Source: Zoroaster sp. YZ-2022
Taxonomy: Eukaryota > Echinodermata > Asteroidea > Forcipulatida > Zoroasteridae
Direction: 5' to 3'
DNA length: 64,000 nt
Assembly: GCA_029582265.1 (NCBI GenBank)
Contig: CM055837.1
Coordinates: 11,669,926 to 11,733,925 of the forward strand
In this document: in pieces, positions 36,269 to 48,275 of the stretch
How positions within the stretch are numbered: position 1 is the stretch's first letter
How the letters are laid out: each line of letters starts with the position of its first letter
Translations under genes and position numbers: made by a program
The notes under the pieces: model-generated
Seen by the model: the letters and a program-made list of their open reading frames with translations, nothing else
Told to the model about the DNA's origin: nothing
Databases searched by the model: none

Positions 36269-36721
36269 GGTGAGATTTCGAATTGTTTCTTGTGAGTTTC
36301 CTTTCATGTTTCCTAGTTTTTTATTGAGTGAAAACTCTGAAGTTAAGATTAATAACATGGTGCCTTTCCACATAAGAAATAATGCACACGATTGAACACT
36401 GGAAAAAACTGTGTTGAGGTACCAGACCTGTTTATGTGCAAATTTTTTTGGGGGGTCTACTAACTCTTAACTTCCAGGCACTCTGTAGGCATATAGCTAT
36501 GGGCAAGGATGTCCGTATAGGATTATGGACATGTGATGTATACGTGCAGTGTGAAAATGGATTTAACCAAACTAAAACAACTTGCTCCAGATTTTTACTG
36601 TAAGAGCCGTTTTTTAATGACAGATTGTCCCTCAAGAAAAAAAGTTTATATGAGCTTTGTAATAATTAATATAAATCAGGTTTTTGACATTCAGGGTTTT
36701 GAATTTTTGTTTTGTTTGCAG

Positions 36722-36918
36722 CAGACATGGTATCGGGTTCGAGCAACATGGATCAGACCAGAAAGGAACAAGCATACGGACTTCATCCATTCTTCAAGGC
36801 TTTCTCAGCTGGTAGTGTGTCTACAAGTGCAACATCTTCTTCAACACAAACAAAGGCTGCTGTACCAGTAAAGGACCGAAAAACAAACAATACCTTTCAG
36901 TACTGTTTGACATTATGA
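36722..36918 (+). CDS. possible 3' coding exon of the zinc finger gene
   Basis: A T-rich tract ending TTTGCAG at 36721 forms a credible acceptor. The following frame encodes about 65 polar residues (GLHPFFKAFSAGSVSTS, then AVPVKDRKTNN) and ends in TGA at 36916-36918. Its link to 35981-36268 depends on a 450-bp intron whose donor lies after an in-frame stop. Composition resembles the low-complexity linkers after BED fingers; no domain is recognised. Confidence 0.3.
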
Positions 36919-37049
36919 CATATGGACTTCGTATTGCGCGTGTGCTGCACACGTGTTTGTACAGACTTTGTGATTTACGTGTGTTCACTTCCCATGACGG
37001 AAAAATTTCAGACTTTTTCATTTTTTCAGAATCTCATCCCTGTATGAGT

Positions 37050-38466
37050 ACGGTTACTCTCTTTGAATCAAGATATACATTGAAGGGATGGTACAACATC
37101 GGTAATGTTGGCAAAACTGCTTCTATGACTATGCTTACTCTCTTTGAATCAAGATATACATTGAAGGGAAGGTACAACATTGGTAATGTTGGCCAAACTG
37201 CCTCTATGAGTGTGCTTACTCTCTTTGAATCAAGATATACATTGAAGGGAAGGTACAACATTGGTAATGTTGGCAAAACTGCCTCTATGAGTGTGCTTAC
37301 TCTCTTTGAATCAAGATATACATTGAAGGGAAGGTACAACATTGGTAATGTTGGCTAAACTGCTTCTATGACTATGCTTACTCTCTTTGAATCAAGATAT
37401 ACATTGAAGGGAAGGTACAACATTGGTAATGTTGGCTAAACTGCTTCTATGACTATGCTTACTCTCTTTGAATCAAGATATACATTGAAGGGAAGGTACA
37501 ACATTGGTAATGTTGGCTAAACTGCTTCTATGAGTACGGTTACTCTCTTTTGATCAAGATATACATTGAAGGGAAGGTACAACATTGGTAATGTTGGCTA
37601 AACTGCTTCTATGACTATGCTTACTCTCTTTGAATCAAGATATACATTGAAGGGAAGGTACAACATTGGTAATGTTGGCTAAACTGCTTCTATGAGTACG
37701 GTTACTCTCTTTTGATCAAGATATACATTGAAGGGAAGGTACAACATTGGTAATGTTGGCTAAACTGCTTCTATGAGTATGCTTACTCTCTTTGAATCAA
37801 GATATACATTGAAGGGAAGGTACAACATTGGTAATGTTGGCTAAACTGCTTCTATGAGTATGCTTACTCTCTTTGAATCAAGATATACTGTACATTGAAG
37901 GGAAGGTACAACATTGGTAATGTTGGCAAAACTGATTCTATGAGTACGGTTACACTCTTTTGATCAAGATATACATTGAAGGGAAGGTACAACATTGGTA
38001 ATGTTGGCTAAACTGCTTCTATGAGTACAGTTACTCTCTTTTGATCAAGATATACATTGAAGGGAAGGTACAACATTGGTAATGTTGGCTAAACTGCTTC
38101 TATGAGTATGCTTACTCTCTTTGAATCAAGATATACTGTACATTGAAGGGAAGGTACAACATTGGTAATGTTGGCAAAACTGCTTCTATGAGTACGGTTA
38201 CTCTCTTTTGATCAAGATATACATTGAAGGGAAGGTACAACATTGGTAATGTTGGCTAAACTGCTTCTATGAGTATGCTTACTCTCTTTGAATCAAGATA
38301 TACATTGAAGGGAAGGTACAACATTGGTAATGTTGGCTAAACTGCTTCTATGAGTATGCTTACTCTCTTTGAATCAAGATATACTGTACATTGAAGGGAA
38401 GGTACAACATTGGTAATGTTGGCAAAACTGCTTCTATGAGTACGGTTACACTCTTTTGATCAAGAT
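37050..38466. repeat. 81-bp satellite, 18 units with higher-order order
   Basis: Units of 81 bp (CTCTTTGAATCAAGATATAC, then GGGAAGGTACAACATTGG, then CTGCTTCTATGAGTATGC). Type A has TTTGAATCA with TATGCTTA; type G has TTTTGATCA with TACGGTTA. Three A units carry an extra CTGTA after GATATA (37883, 38136, 38384) and each is followed by a type G unit, so blocks have been amplified together. Dispersed single copies elsewhere show the satellite grew from a dispersed repeat. Confidence 0.95.
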
Positions 38467-38548
38467 ACGTTAAACAATCAGCCTGTGAAAGTTTCAGCTC
38501 AATGCAGAGTCTAAGTCATGAGAAATGTCTAAGAAGAGATTCTCAATT

Positions 38549-41265
38549 GGGTCACTCCATGAAGTTGGGGCACAAAGTGTGACATAAGGGTTGAATTTTC
38601 AAAATCAATATATTTATATAATTTTACCATTTTTAGTTTCTCCAAATATTCAATTAAGAAAAATCAAAACACATTATTGCTGATTGTTTCCTGATCATCA
38701 GTGATCCTTGTTCAATGAGAGACTGACGCTGGTGAAAATACCTATGCTACATGGACACCTTTGTCATATTTCTTGTGTTTTATTTTGTAAACAGTTCATC
38801 ATATTCCAACTTTATCCAATGTTTAATAACCATTTCAGGGTGTGTAATAATAACATAAAACTAACATTACTATTATTGACCACTTAATACCTAACAAGAC
38901 ATGACAATTGAGCTTTTTGATAGTTTTTAACAAAATTTGGCAATAATTACTTGAAATTCTGTTACATGTTCCTAGATTAAAGAAAATGTGAATCATAGAA
39001 TCCCATCAGTTTGTTAAAAGCATACACTATCATGTTATATAACAATAAAGACTTGCTCAGACTAAAATCGGATATTATGAGTACCTCTTTTTCCAAATAC
39101 CTATGCTACATGGACACCGTGTCCATGTAGCAGCATGGTATATAATAATAGAAATCTTTGTCTATTGTCCCCCTTCAAAGTTTTTAATCATAACATCCCA
39201 TCAGTTTGTTAAAATATACACTAGTCATGTTCTATGGTTATAGAAACTTACTCTGACTAAAATTACACATCTGTGCAAACCATTTTCCCAATACCTATGC
39301 TACATGGACACGATTGTCCATGTAGTGTAAATATACTCTCATTGAAATGTTGTCTAATTGTCTCTCTTTAAAGAAAAGTTTAATCATAGCATTACATCAG
39401 TTTGTTAAAACATACACTAGTCATGTATTGTTATATAATGCTAGACTTAATCAGACTAAAATTTTGACTTAACCCTTTTTTCCCAAATACCTATGCTACA
39501 TGGACACCATGAACCATGTCCATGTAGAGTAGATAATTTTTAATTTTTTGTGCAATTGTTTTACAATTATTTTTTAGTTAAAACATGTTTATAATAATAA
39601 TAGTGGTGTACATTTATAATGCGCCATGTCTGTCATAAATGACTATCTGGAACAATAACTAAAGTAAGATTAATTTAAACTAAAAATCGTTTAGATAGAT
39701 CTACGAAAAATCCGGACCCAGGAAAACAACTATGACAGTAGGCCCTATATGAGATGAATTTTGAAATCAGCGATACTTAAAAACTCCAAGTCAATTTTGC
39801 ACTCAAAATCACCCTTTGTTGCTGTTGAAATTACCACTTGTTTCCGTTCGATTAAGGAGGACAAATGCTACATTCTGTCAACTGTAAAAAAAAAAAAAAA
39901 AAATAAAAATGTACCGTAATTTCCGGAATATAAGCCGCGGCTTATACGTTGATTTTGACACGGTAAAAGTTGCCTGCGGCTTATACGCCGAGGTATGATC
40001 TTGAAGAACAAAACACAATGCACAATTACAACTAAGCAAAAATCGTTGGTAAACAGACAGAAACAGAAACCTAAAAACCTTTATTGTTCGTAGCGAAAAT
40101 GGTCTGGTCATTGTCAGTTTTAGTGAGCGGACCTCGATACACACAGATTTATTCAAAACTTCTGAAAAAAACTGTTGCAACGTTTAGCGCCAGCGACATC
40201 AGAATCCACTACGTAGATCGTAGTCTATGCCATGCGTGTACCAGAGAGCCAATGGGAAAATTCGTTATATCGTAGTCTATGGAAGGAGCCAATAGGAAAA
40301 TTCGTTACGCGTGGCAGGCGATGAGTCATCGTTTCGTTGGTTGCCGTTGTAGTGATTACATGTACGTTGTGCAGAAAGCAGGTAACCAGCGGGACTACGT
40401 TCGACATTCCCGAATGCCGTAAATAGTGATACGGGAACGGAACAATCCTCGTGGTAGTTCCGGGACACCGACGCTACATTGCGGACACCCCACACAGTCA
40501 ATCGTACTGTGCTTATGTAAGCGGTTTTGCCACAGGTATTGGTTTGAACGAGTGCCATGACCTCCCGAGGGTCAACCTATAGCCGGTACCATTTCAAAAT
40601 GGGTGGTGTTTTATTTATGCGGAAGCGTTTTCGTTACCGACGCTTTACATTTCACTCGCGGACACCCAAATAACAACCGATCGTATATTTCCCAATCGCA
40701 TGGAAATTTGCAATCACACTTCAAGTTTTTACTTCTCATTGTGATTTATGGATGTTTTTAAAGCCGTGAAACAAGATTCCCCCAATGAAAGTATATCTTT
40801 CGAGTCGTGAGCAGTGGGGAATACCGATGCTACGTGTTTATTTTACGCGGACACCCCATGTAGCGTCGGTACGCGTGAATTCACCGATATGGCGTTGGAA
40901 ATCTGAAAATTTTTAAACTAATATTTTATTATTTATATGCTATTTGAAAAGTAAAAAAAACGGATAAGCATGGTTTATTGGGTTCGCAGTAGATTTTCTT
41001 TGAAAATACGGAGATAAAATTGGAACACTTTGTATGTCACAATTTTTTATAAAAAATGGCACTGGACACGGACAAATTTTCGGTCATATAAAATAAAACA
41101 AAAGAAAGAAACAAATCTCTCTTTTCCTCAAAAGCTACTTTTCTATACCAGCTTTCATTATAAAAAAATAATTACCTTGAAACATTTAACACCAACAACT
41201 TAAACATGGTTAAATAACTACAAGGTAGCAATGTACCCATGTGTCCCAGGTTCATGGAGTGACCC
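38549..41265. mobile_element. 2.7-kb element with GGGTCACTCCATGAA ends and AATT target duplication
   Basis: Left end GGGTCACTCCATGAA and right end TTCATGGAGTGACCC are perfect inverses, and homology continues about 15 bp further. AATT flanks both (38545-38548, 41266-41269). The ends resemble those of the fold-back at 57703-60343 (GGGTCATTCCGTG, target ACTG), so both belong to one superfamily with 4-bp duplications. The interior has no transposase. It contains four CTACATGGACAC hairpin units at 38741-39520 (spaced 190-360 bp), a small inserted CGGCTTATACG element near 39914-39990, a CpG-rich block (40190-40560) and three CGACGCTACAT..GCGGACACCC words (40467, 40637, 40823). Confidence 0.8.
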
Positions 41266-41765
41266 AATTACACATAGCAAAAAGCTGCTGTTTGGCAACT
41301 TTTCAAAGTACATGTATGTTTTCTCTGAAACTTCGAACAGAATACTTTTTTCAGGATGATAAGTAACTTCTTTCTTTCACATCTTTTAAGCTTTCCGATA
41401 ATCGGATGAAATCAATTGTAACTTTACTATTGAGATATCAACCTAACATTATGGAGAAGTGATGTAGCTAGTCACTACGTGTGGCCAACACACACATAGA
41501 TACACATGTCTGTATAGAGGACAAAAATAACCTTACCATGGAATGGATCCATGAATTAACTGCCTGTTACAATTATAAACATAGCCCAGTCTTGTTATCC
41601 CTGAAAATCTTGAGATGGGTTGAATTTGAAATCTTGTGCCAAAGTATCGAGGAAGCGACAAACTAGGATATATAGGATAACAATGTGGGGATCAGCAACA
41701 ACATTTGTGATATCAGATGACTGCATTCTTTATCCCAAACTTGATTTTTGAAATGTTGAGCATAC

Positions 41766-41835
41766 ATGTGTAAGCGTGGAGGAAGGAACAAAGTTAGGAT
41801 ACAGGATAAGGGGTGGGGTGGGGTGGGATGGGGAT
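41766..41835. repeat. GGGGT-rich stretch
   Basis: Short (GGGGT)n run at 41810-41829 without further structure. Confidence 0.6.
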
Positions 41836-41901
41836 GCAATCAGTTACAAACATTCTTGACCTACCTTGTATTGATTTTAGTTTGTGTTACACACTTGTTA
41901 C

Positions 41902-42285
41902 TAGGGCTGTGCCGGGTATCCGGATACCCGACCGAAACAGTCATTACCCGGTTCCACTTTTCGGTTCCAATTACCCGTTCCAATTACCCGTAAACGACTT
42001 TTTAAAATTCGGACTTAACATTTGAGCGGTGCAAACAGAAATCTGTGACTTTTGAACAATGTAATGTTTACACTTTTACAGACAATTATCTTTAAATTCT
42101 CCAATAAAGAAAAGATCGATAGTATGGTATCCTCTGTATTATAAAAGTCAATTTGTTACCATTTATAGTACATGTATTTGTACACCACCGGAGACATGTT
42201 TTCAACAAAAATAAAAACAGATATCCCGGTAGTTTCCTGATTTCGGGTATCCGGTTCCAAAAATATCCGAAAACGCACAGCCCTA
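41902..42285. mobile_element. hAT-type non-autonomous element, copy 2
   Basis: Inverted relative of 2343-2724. Starts TAGGGCTGTGC, ends GCACAGCCCTA. The flanking octamers CTTGTTAC (41894-41901) and CTTTTTAC (42286-42293) match at 7 of 8. No coding capacity. It lies about 160 bp upstream of the putative alternative promoter. Confidence 0.9.
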
Positions 42286-42448
42286 CTTTTTACCACTGAC
42301 AAAATCATCACTCTACTTTTCTCTTTGACAATTTGTCACCAAAAACAAACCATGCATGCTATTTTAACAAATGACACAAGCCAGGAAGTTACTATGTGTA
42401 TAACCAATAGAGTGCCCAGCACGCATTCTGAGTCAACCACAGTTGGCG

Positions 42449-42480
42449 ATATATATAATACCTACATGTATCAGGGACTC
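42449..42480 (+). promoter_or_regulatory. putative core promoter of alternative exon 42559
   Basis: TATATATAA at about 42450-42458 is followed 20-25 bases later by TCAGGGA, an initiator-like sequence. From there to 42558 there is no ATG, and the frame of the exon has a stop at 42487. The arrangement fits a first exon with an 80-base leader. The TATA call is from sequence only. Confidence 0.4.
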
Positions 42481-42558
42481 ACTTCCTAGGGTGAAAGCCT
42501 GCAAAGTATTGGCAAGAGAGTTCCTTTACTAAAAAAGTTTAAAAAAATCAGAGTCAAC

Positions 42559-42626
42559 ATGGATAGCTGTGGTGTGCGTAGGCGACTTAGGAAACGACTG
42601 AACACTGAAGCACAGAATGCCAAAAG
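42559..42626 (+). CDS. candidate alternative first coding exon A
   Basis: ATG 42559 has an ideal context (AACATGG: A at -3, G at +4) and follows an in-frame stop. The exon encodes 22 residues beginning MDSCGVRRRLRKRL and ends AAAAG|GTGAGA, a good donor, two bases into a codon. Joined to 61642-61688 the split codon is AGG (Arg) and the frame continues PTSPEHA. The peptide is strongly basic and contains RKRLNT, a basophilic kinase-type site. No translation stop or competing ATG intervenes. It shares phase with exons 27796-27860 and 48833-48957. Sequence downstream (42750-42800) shares a 45-bp block with that downstream of the other candidate first exon. Confidence 0.6.
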
Positions 42627-43030
42627 GTGAGAATCAGTTGATGTACATGTACTGTACATATGTCAAATATAATATTAGGGGATAGTGGGTTTCCACTTCA
42701 TGTTTAGTTGAGTTTCGATGCAGGTGTTGTACCAATTTCTTGAAATGGCTTCATGAAACAGCAAGAAGTGGTGACAACCTGTAAGCCCAATCATGGCTTT
42801 AAAACTGCAGAGGAATAAAGGCGGATACAAAGCAACTTCTCCACTGACTTTTCCGAATGATCGATACTTATACCAACTGTACTATTTAATACCAAAGTTA
42901 TCAGATATTAATTTGATAATCTGGCAAAGACCAATGTTGTACGTGTACCTTCCCATAAATAGCAAATATTTGTTGTCAAGTAGTACATACAGTCATAGGC
43001 AAAGCGTAGTTTTGAATACTATGTACAGTA

Positions 43031-43474
43031 TATGACATCAAACACAATAAAGGGGGCCACTTTGCATCCGTCACGTTAGCAGTTTTTCCAATGGTTGTTA
43101 TTTTTTTTTAAGTACCTGAAACCGACCAAAAAATGTTTCAACATGTGAATGGACATGCAGGCTTATACTAGAACTAATTTGAGTTGATTTATTTTATTTT
43201 TTTATTTATTTTTTTTACCCTTAAATTTCCATAAAAATTGGACGAAAAAAGTTACCTCACTTTTCTGTCCATTTGTTGATGTAAATTTTAGGGTAATTAA
43301 AAAAATAATAGTAATAATCAACTCAAATTATCTTTAGGATAAGCATGCATGTCTATTCAAATGTTGAAATTCTTTTTTGGTGGTTTCAGATATTAAAAAA
43401 AAATTACAACCATTAGAAAAACTGCTAACGTGACGGGAGGAAAGTGGCCCCCCTTTATTGTGTTTTATGTCATA
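43031..43474. mobile_element. 440-bp fold-back element, copy 1
   Basis: Begins TATGACATCAAACACAATAA and ends with the near complement. The arms of about 200 bp pair throughout, for example GGGGGCCACTTTGCATCC with GGAAAGTGGCCCCCC and ATGTTTCAACATGTGAATGG with its complement. The centre is AT-rich. Copy 2 is at 45365-45809. Confidence 0.85.
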
Positions 43475-43546
43475 TTTAGTTTAAACAAAACTAATAAAAA
43501 ATAGGTTTGCTTTTTCTTGTCTTTTTGTTTTGTTGGTTAAAGGCGC

Positions 43547-43747
43547 AGTATCGTTACAATCAACAGGGCATGGAATCAGAGTGCTAGTTTTAGAATAACT
43601 CAGTGAATGAAAATAATACCCCACATGAGGTCATATTACCGTTGCTGCTGCATACATGAGCAGGTAATTTTCAGTCACTGTGTTTAACTTAAACTAGGAC
43701 ACTGATTCTATGCCCTATTGAAAGTCTGCTCTGATCGTGACGATACT
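43547..43747. mobile_element. short inverted-repeat element
   Basis: CAGTATCGT and ACGATACTG form the ends; GGGCATGGAATCAGAGTG and CACTGATTCTATGCCC pair inside. The right half recurs at about 57058-57150 in the same orientation, so it belongs to a dispersed family. Confidence 0.6.
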
Positions 43748-43799
43748 GGAAATGTTGGCAACACTGCTTCTATGAGTACATGTATTCATTAACATACCT

Positions 43800-45364
43800 G
43801 TCCCTGTACATATGTAAACATATAAAACAGTAAACCGTGAAAATTTAATAATGTGTCATTTAGAAGAGTACTTTTTCCTACATGTATATTCTAACTGGAA
43901 ATTCACTTTTCTCAAAAGTGACGGCACCTTTGGCAAATGATTTCTAGGGAAGATTGATGCCATCAGCTTTATACCAAGTAGGCCTATAGTTTCATGTCAT
44001 AATTAAACCAAAAAAAAATAATATTTGAATGATCAATCCTTTACGTTACTTTTGAATTTACATGTAACTTTTAATTGTGTTTAAAACAATGAGTGAAAGA
44101 TCGAACTGTGGCTTCTTGATAATAATTGTATACAGTGTACATGTAGTTTCTTAAAATGTCCCGTCCTTCAGTTAATTTGTTTAGTACATGATGCTTATGA
44201 CAAATGGCTTGTTACATGGGTGCTATATATTTGAATATTTCAGAAATAGGTCATTCAAGGTCCCCCGCCCCCCATTGCATTTCATAAAATGAATGTAATT
44301 AATGTATTATTGATCTATGGTTATATAAAGTCGGCCCAATTACTCCATGGAGACTGCTAGTCTACAGCTAATCTACCAGCATGCATTTGTTTATAAGATT
44401 GAAATACATGTATGTCTGGCATCCTTTCACGTATTTACTTAGTTTATTCATACAGGCTTTTAACCAGGACATGTATGTATGTCACCATCAGCAAATTATC
44501 AATAAAAAATTTGTTCATTTATAGAGTAAATCCTGTGCTAATGGTTGGTGTCCACATTAGATACATGTAGGTGGCCACAATATCAAGATTTATACGTAAA
44601 AACGGTGACCTACATGTACACATGTACATGTGGTTTCTGTGCCTACACTAGGCAAACACTAAAATCTGAAAGAAGGGGTTTACCTAAATGAAGCCAACAT
44701 CTAGGTCAAATAGTTTGTGTCAACATTAGATTCAAAGCTCCCTTTGAATTATACACTGTAATGTATTCTTGAGAAAACTAAATGAGCACATTAAGGGGTG
44801 TCAGTGGTCAGTGGTTGTAGGGAGTGGTTGTACTATTCAGGTGCCTGCTCTGTTCTGATTTCTTGGATTATTTCCACAAAAGATCTTAAAACTAAAGAGA
44901 AGGTATGACATTTGGTATTTGTCAAGGTACATTCAATTCAACCTGCCAGTTTTCAATCCTAATCTGTGAAAGTTTCAGCACAATTGGTGCTCACGTGTTT
45001 GGGAAAAACTACAAAAAAAACTGTTACTGGTCGTTCATCTTGGTATGTTTTTAAACTACATATTTGTACATATACATTGTACATGTACAATGTAGTTACC
45101 TTTCGGCAACTGATTAAATTCAACAGTTCCTTTCTTCTCTAAGATGAAAACAATTCAGAATCATTTCTCAAGATGATTGAAACTTTTACTAACTAAATTC
45201 AATGTAAACTTTTGAGTGAATCTGTGTTTTTTTATATAAATCTGATGATCTGGTAATTACCAATGTACGGGTAGTACTTTCCCTGCAGTGCGTCATTTCC
45301 TGTTTAAAAAAAAACAACAGCATTGGGAAAGTAAAAGAGTAATCTTGAGGCATTAAAGGGACAC
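43800..45364. other. no gene seen
   Basis: AT-rich with many TACATGTA words. A copy of the CTGTGAAAGTTTCAGCACAA motif lies at about 44962. No supported exon. Confidence 0.5.
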
Positions 45365-45809
45365 GACATAAAACACAATAAAGGGGGCCACTTTGCATCC
45401 ATCACGTTAGCAGTTTTACCAATGGTTGTTATTTATTTTTAAGTACCTGAAACCGACCAAAAAGTGTTTCAACATGTGAATGGACATGCAGGCTTATACT
45501 AGAACTAATTTGAGTTGATTTATTTTATTTATTTATTTATTTTATTTATTTTTTTACCCTCAAATTTCCATAAAAATTTGACGGAAAAAGTTACCTCACT
45601 TTTCCGTCCATTTGTTGATGAAAATTTTAGGGTAATTAAAAAAATAATAGTAATAATCAACTCAAATTATCTTTAGGATAAGCATGCATGTCTATTCAAA
45701 TGTTGAAATTCTCTTCTGGTGGTTTCAGATATTAAAAACAAATTACAACCATTAGAAAAACTGCTAACGTGACGGTAGGAAAGTGGCCCCCTTTATTGTG
45801 TTTTATGTC
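45365..45809. mobile_element. 440-bp fold-back element, copy 2
   Basis: Same element as 43031-43474 in the same orientation at over 90 percent identity; the central (TTTA)n run differs in length. Confidence 0.85.
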
Positions 45810-46080
45810 ATATACTACACTTAACCCCTCCCGGCCCTGCCCAAATACCAGCATCTAGTGAACAGCTTGGGATTTGTGTCAGCCCATTGGCAATTGCACT
45901 GCTGGTGAAAAGACAAGTAAATTGGACTCGAGGATGTAGGATGGATTAATGTCAAGTCATAATATGGTAGCCAGATATGCACATACATAACGGTAAACAA
46001 AAAATAATTGAGGTAGATTTAGCTTGTGAGTGTGTTGGAAGGTGCAAGAGGCAGACCTTGAATTTGGTTTTTGTAGTGGT

Positions 46081-46195
46081 GGTAGGGGTGGGGAGGAGGG
46101 GAGGTGGATCAATCCCCACACACACACAAAAATAAAAAAATAAAAAATAATAATAGTAAATAAACAAATAAATAAACAAATAGTAATAATTAAAT
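46081..46195. repeat. G-rich run followed by (CA)n and AT-rich simple sequence
   Basis: GGGGAGGAGGGGAGG then a short CACACACA run and imperfect (AATA)n. Confidence 0.7.
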
Positions 46196-46366
46196 CACCT
46201 CAGGCACAAAAACTACTGATTCCCACAAAATAATGCATGAATAAATTGACATTTCACCTCAAGGCTTTGCCATGATATAAATAAAAACATGTTAATGCCA
46301 GGAAATCCCAAATGATGTCATACATGTACCTACATGTATAAAGATAAACCATGCTCATGTACATTA

Positions 46367-47157
46367 GAATAACCTGGTTTTAAATGTCAAACCATGCCCG
46401 CATAGGATAACCTGGTTTTAAATGTCAATCCATGCCCGCATAGGATAACCTGGTTTTAAATGTCAAACCATGCCCGCATAGGATAACCTGGTTTAAATGT
46501 CAAACCATGCCCGCATAGGATAACCTGGTTTTAAATGTCAAACCATGCCCGCATAGGATAACCTGGTTTTAAATGTCAAACCATGCCCGCATAGGATAAC
46601 CTGGTTTTTAAATGTCAAACCATGCCTGCATAGGATAACCTGGTTTAAATGTCAAACCATGCCCGCATAGGATAACCTGGTTTTAAATGTCAAACCATGC
46701 CCACATAGGATAACCTGGTTTTAAATGTCAAACCATGCCCGCATAGGATAACCTGGTTTTAAATGTCAAACCATGCCCGCATAGGATAACCTGGTTTTAA
46801 ATGTCAAACCGTGCTCACATAGGATAAACTGGTTTAAATCAAACCATGCCCGCATAGGATAACCTGGTTTTAAATGTCAAACCATGCCTGCATAGGATAA
46901 CCTGGTTTAAATGTCAAACCATGCCCGCATAGGATAACCTGGTTTTAAATGTCAAACCATGCCCACATAGGATAACCTGGTTTTAAATGTCAAACCATGC
47001 CCGCATAGGATTTATAACCTGGTTTTAAATGTCAAACCATGCCCGCATAGGATAACCTGGTTTTAAATGTCAAACCGTGCTCACATAGGATTAACTTGGA
47101 CCTATAAGGATAAACCATTCCCACATACGTGTAGGATAACCTGGTTTTAAATGTCAA
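46367..47157. repeat. 38-bp satellite, about 20 units
   Basis: Units of the form ATAACCTGGTTTTAAATGTC plus AAACCATGCCCGCATAGG. Variants with a missing T in TTTT or with GTGCTCACATAGG recur at regular distance (46808 and 47084), indicating amplification of multi-unit blocks. Spacing without unique spacers rules out a CRISPR-type array. Confidence 0.95.
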
Positions 47158-47492
47158 AGATCAAATGGATTTATACTTTGAAATAAAATTTAGGTGTACA
47201 AGTCAAAGGTACATCAAAAACATTCACCATACAAAACATACATAAAGTTTTCATAGAACTTACTTTGATGGTATTAATCAACTCTTGAAATATTTTTGCC
47301 TGAGGTGCTATTATTATTATTTTTTAAGAATAGTCAAATATTATTTCTCAGTAATTTTATGTCAGAATTTGAATACAACATCCATGTTAGAAGTTAGGGA
47401 GTTTATCCATTTTCATAACTTTTTTGTTGTTTTTGGGTATAGTTGAGTGGTTTTTGGTGTAAAATTTCTAATTAAAATGTGTTTAAAGCCTC

Positions 47493-48275
47493 AGTCACAC
47501 ATTCAGGATTTTTACTGCCGTCCTTGATAGGACCATTCCCGATTAAAATTTGTCAAAAGTCTGATCAAGATCCTGTGATTCGTGGCGGGAAATTCACAAA
47601 TTTGTAAAAACATTTATTTAATCACGACAACAATCAGATATTGTTCAGGAAGCGTCCCGGTTCAGCCGTTTCCAGCCGAATTCGTCCCGATTCTCCCGTT
47701 CTCAATCCGAATCTGATCCGATTTGTATCTTCCGCATGGTAAAAAACGACCGAATCTGTCCCGACAGCGTCCCGATTCTCCCGAATGCGATCCGACAGAG
47801 ATCAGACAGGTGACCGGACAGTGAACCGGCGCTGACGGAAGACATCCGTTAGAAAACCGTTAGTCACGTGATAGTCGGTCCTAAAGAATCGTGGGATCAT
47901 GCCCGTTCATCACGGCAGGCGTCCCCGATCCACAGGACACCGTCAGACACCGTCCAGACAACACAGGACATTGTTACGATTTTGATCCGATACAGCAGAA
48001 TCTGTCACGACATAGTCACGATTGTAATCCGACTAGACAAAATCGGCTGAGTTTCCCGAATGTTACGGGGCGCACCTACTGTCGGGAGTGCTTGGCGACC
48101 TCTCTGGACCTTTCGATCCGTAGGACTCTGTTACGAACGTATACGACTGCGTTCAGACAATGATAGGACATTCCAGATCATTGAGGATAGTAATCCGACT
48201 TTTTCACTTTTCGTGTCGTAGCGCTGTCTGATCTCAAACGGGAGCCATAATCGGCACTGTGTGAACGCCGCATTA
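47493..48275. mobile_element. CpG-rich segment built from CCCGATTC / ATCCGA words
   Basis: A sharply bounded island in AT-rich surroundings. GCCTCAGTCACACA at the left and TGTGTGAACGCCGC at the right are imperfect inverses. The interior repeats TCCCGATTCTCCCG, AATCCGA and GTCCCGACAG in both orientations. This looks like a non-autonomous DNA element with arrays of short words; it could also be a regulatory CpG island. Open frames here are word artefacts. Confidence 0.5.

Noticed and set aside
46367..47157. CRISPR-like regular repeat
   Set aside because: Units are contiguous with no unique spacers, and the genome is animal.
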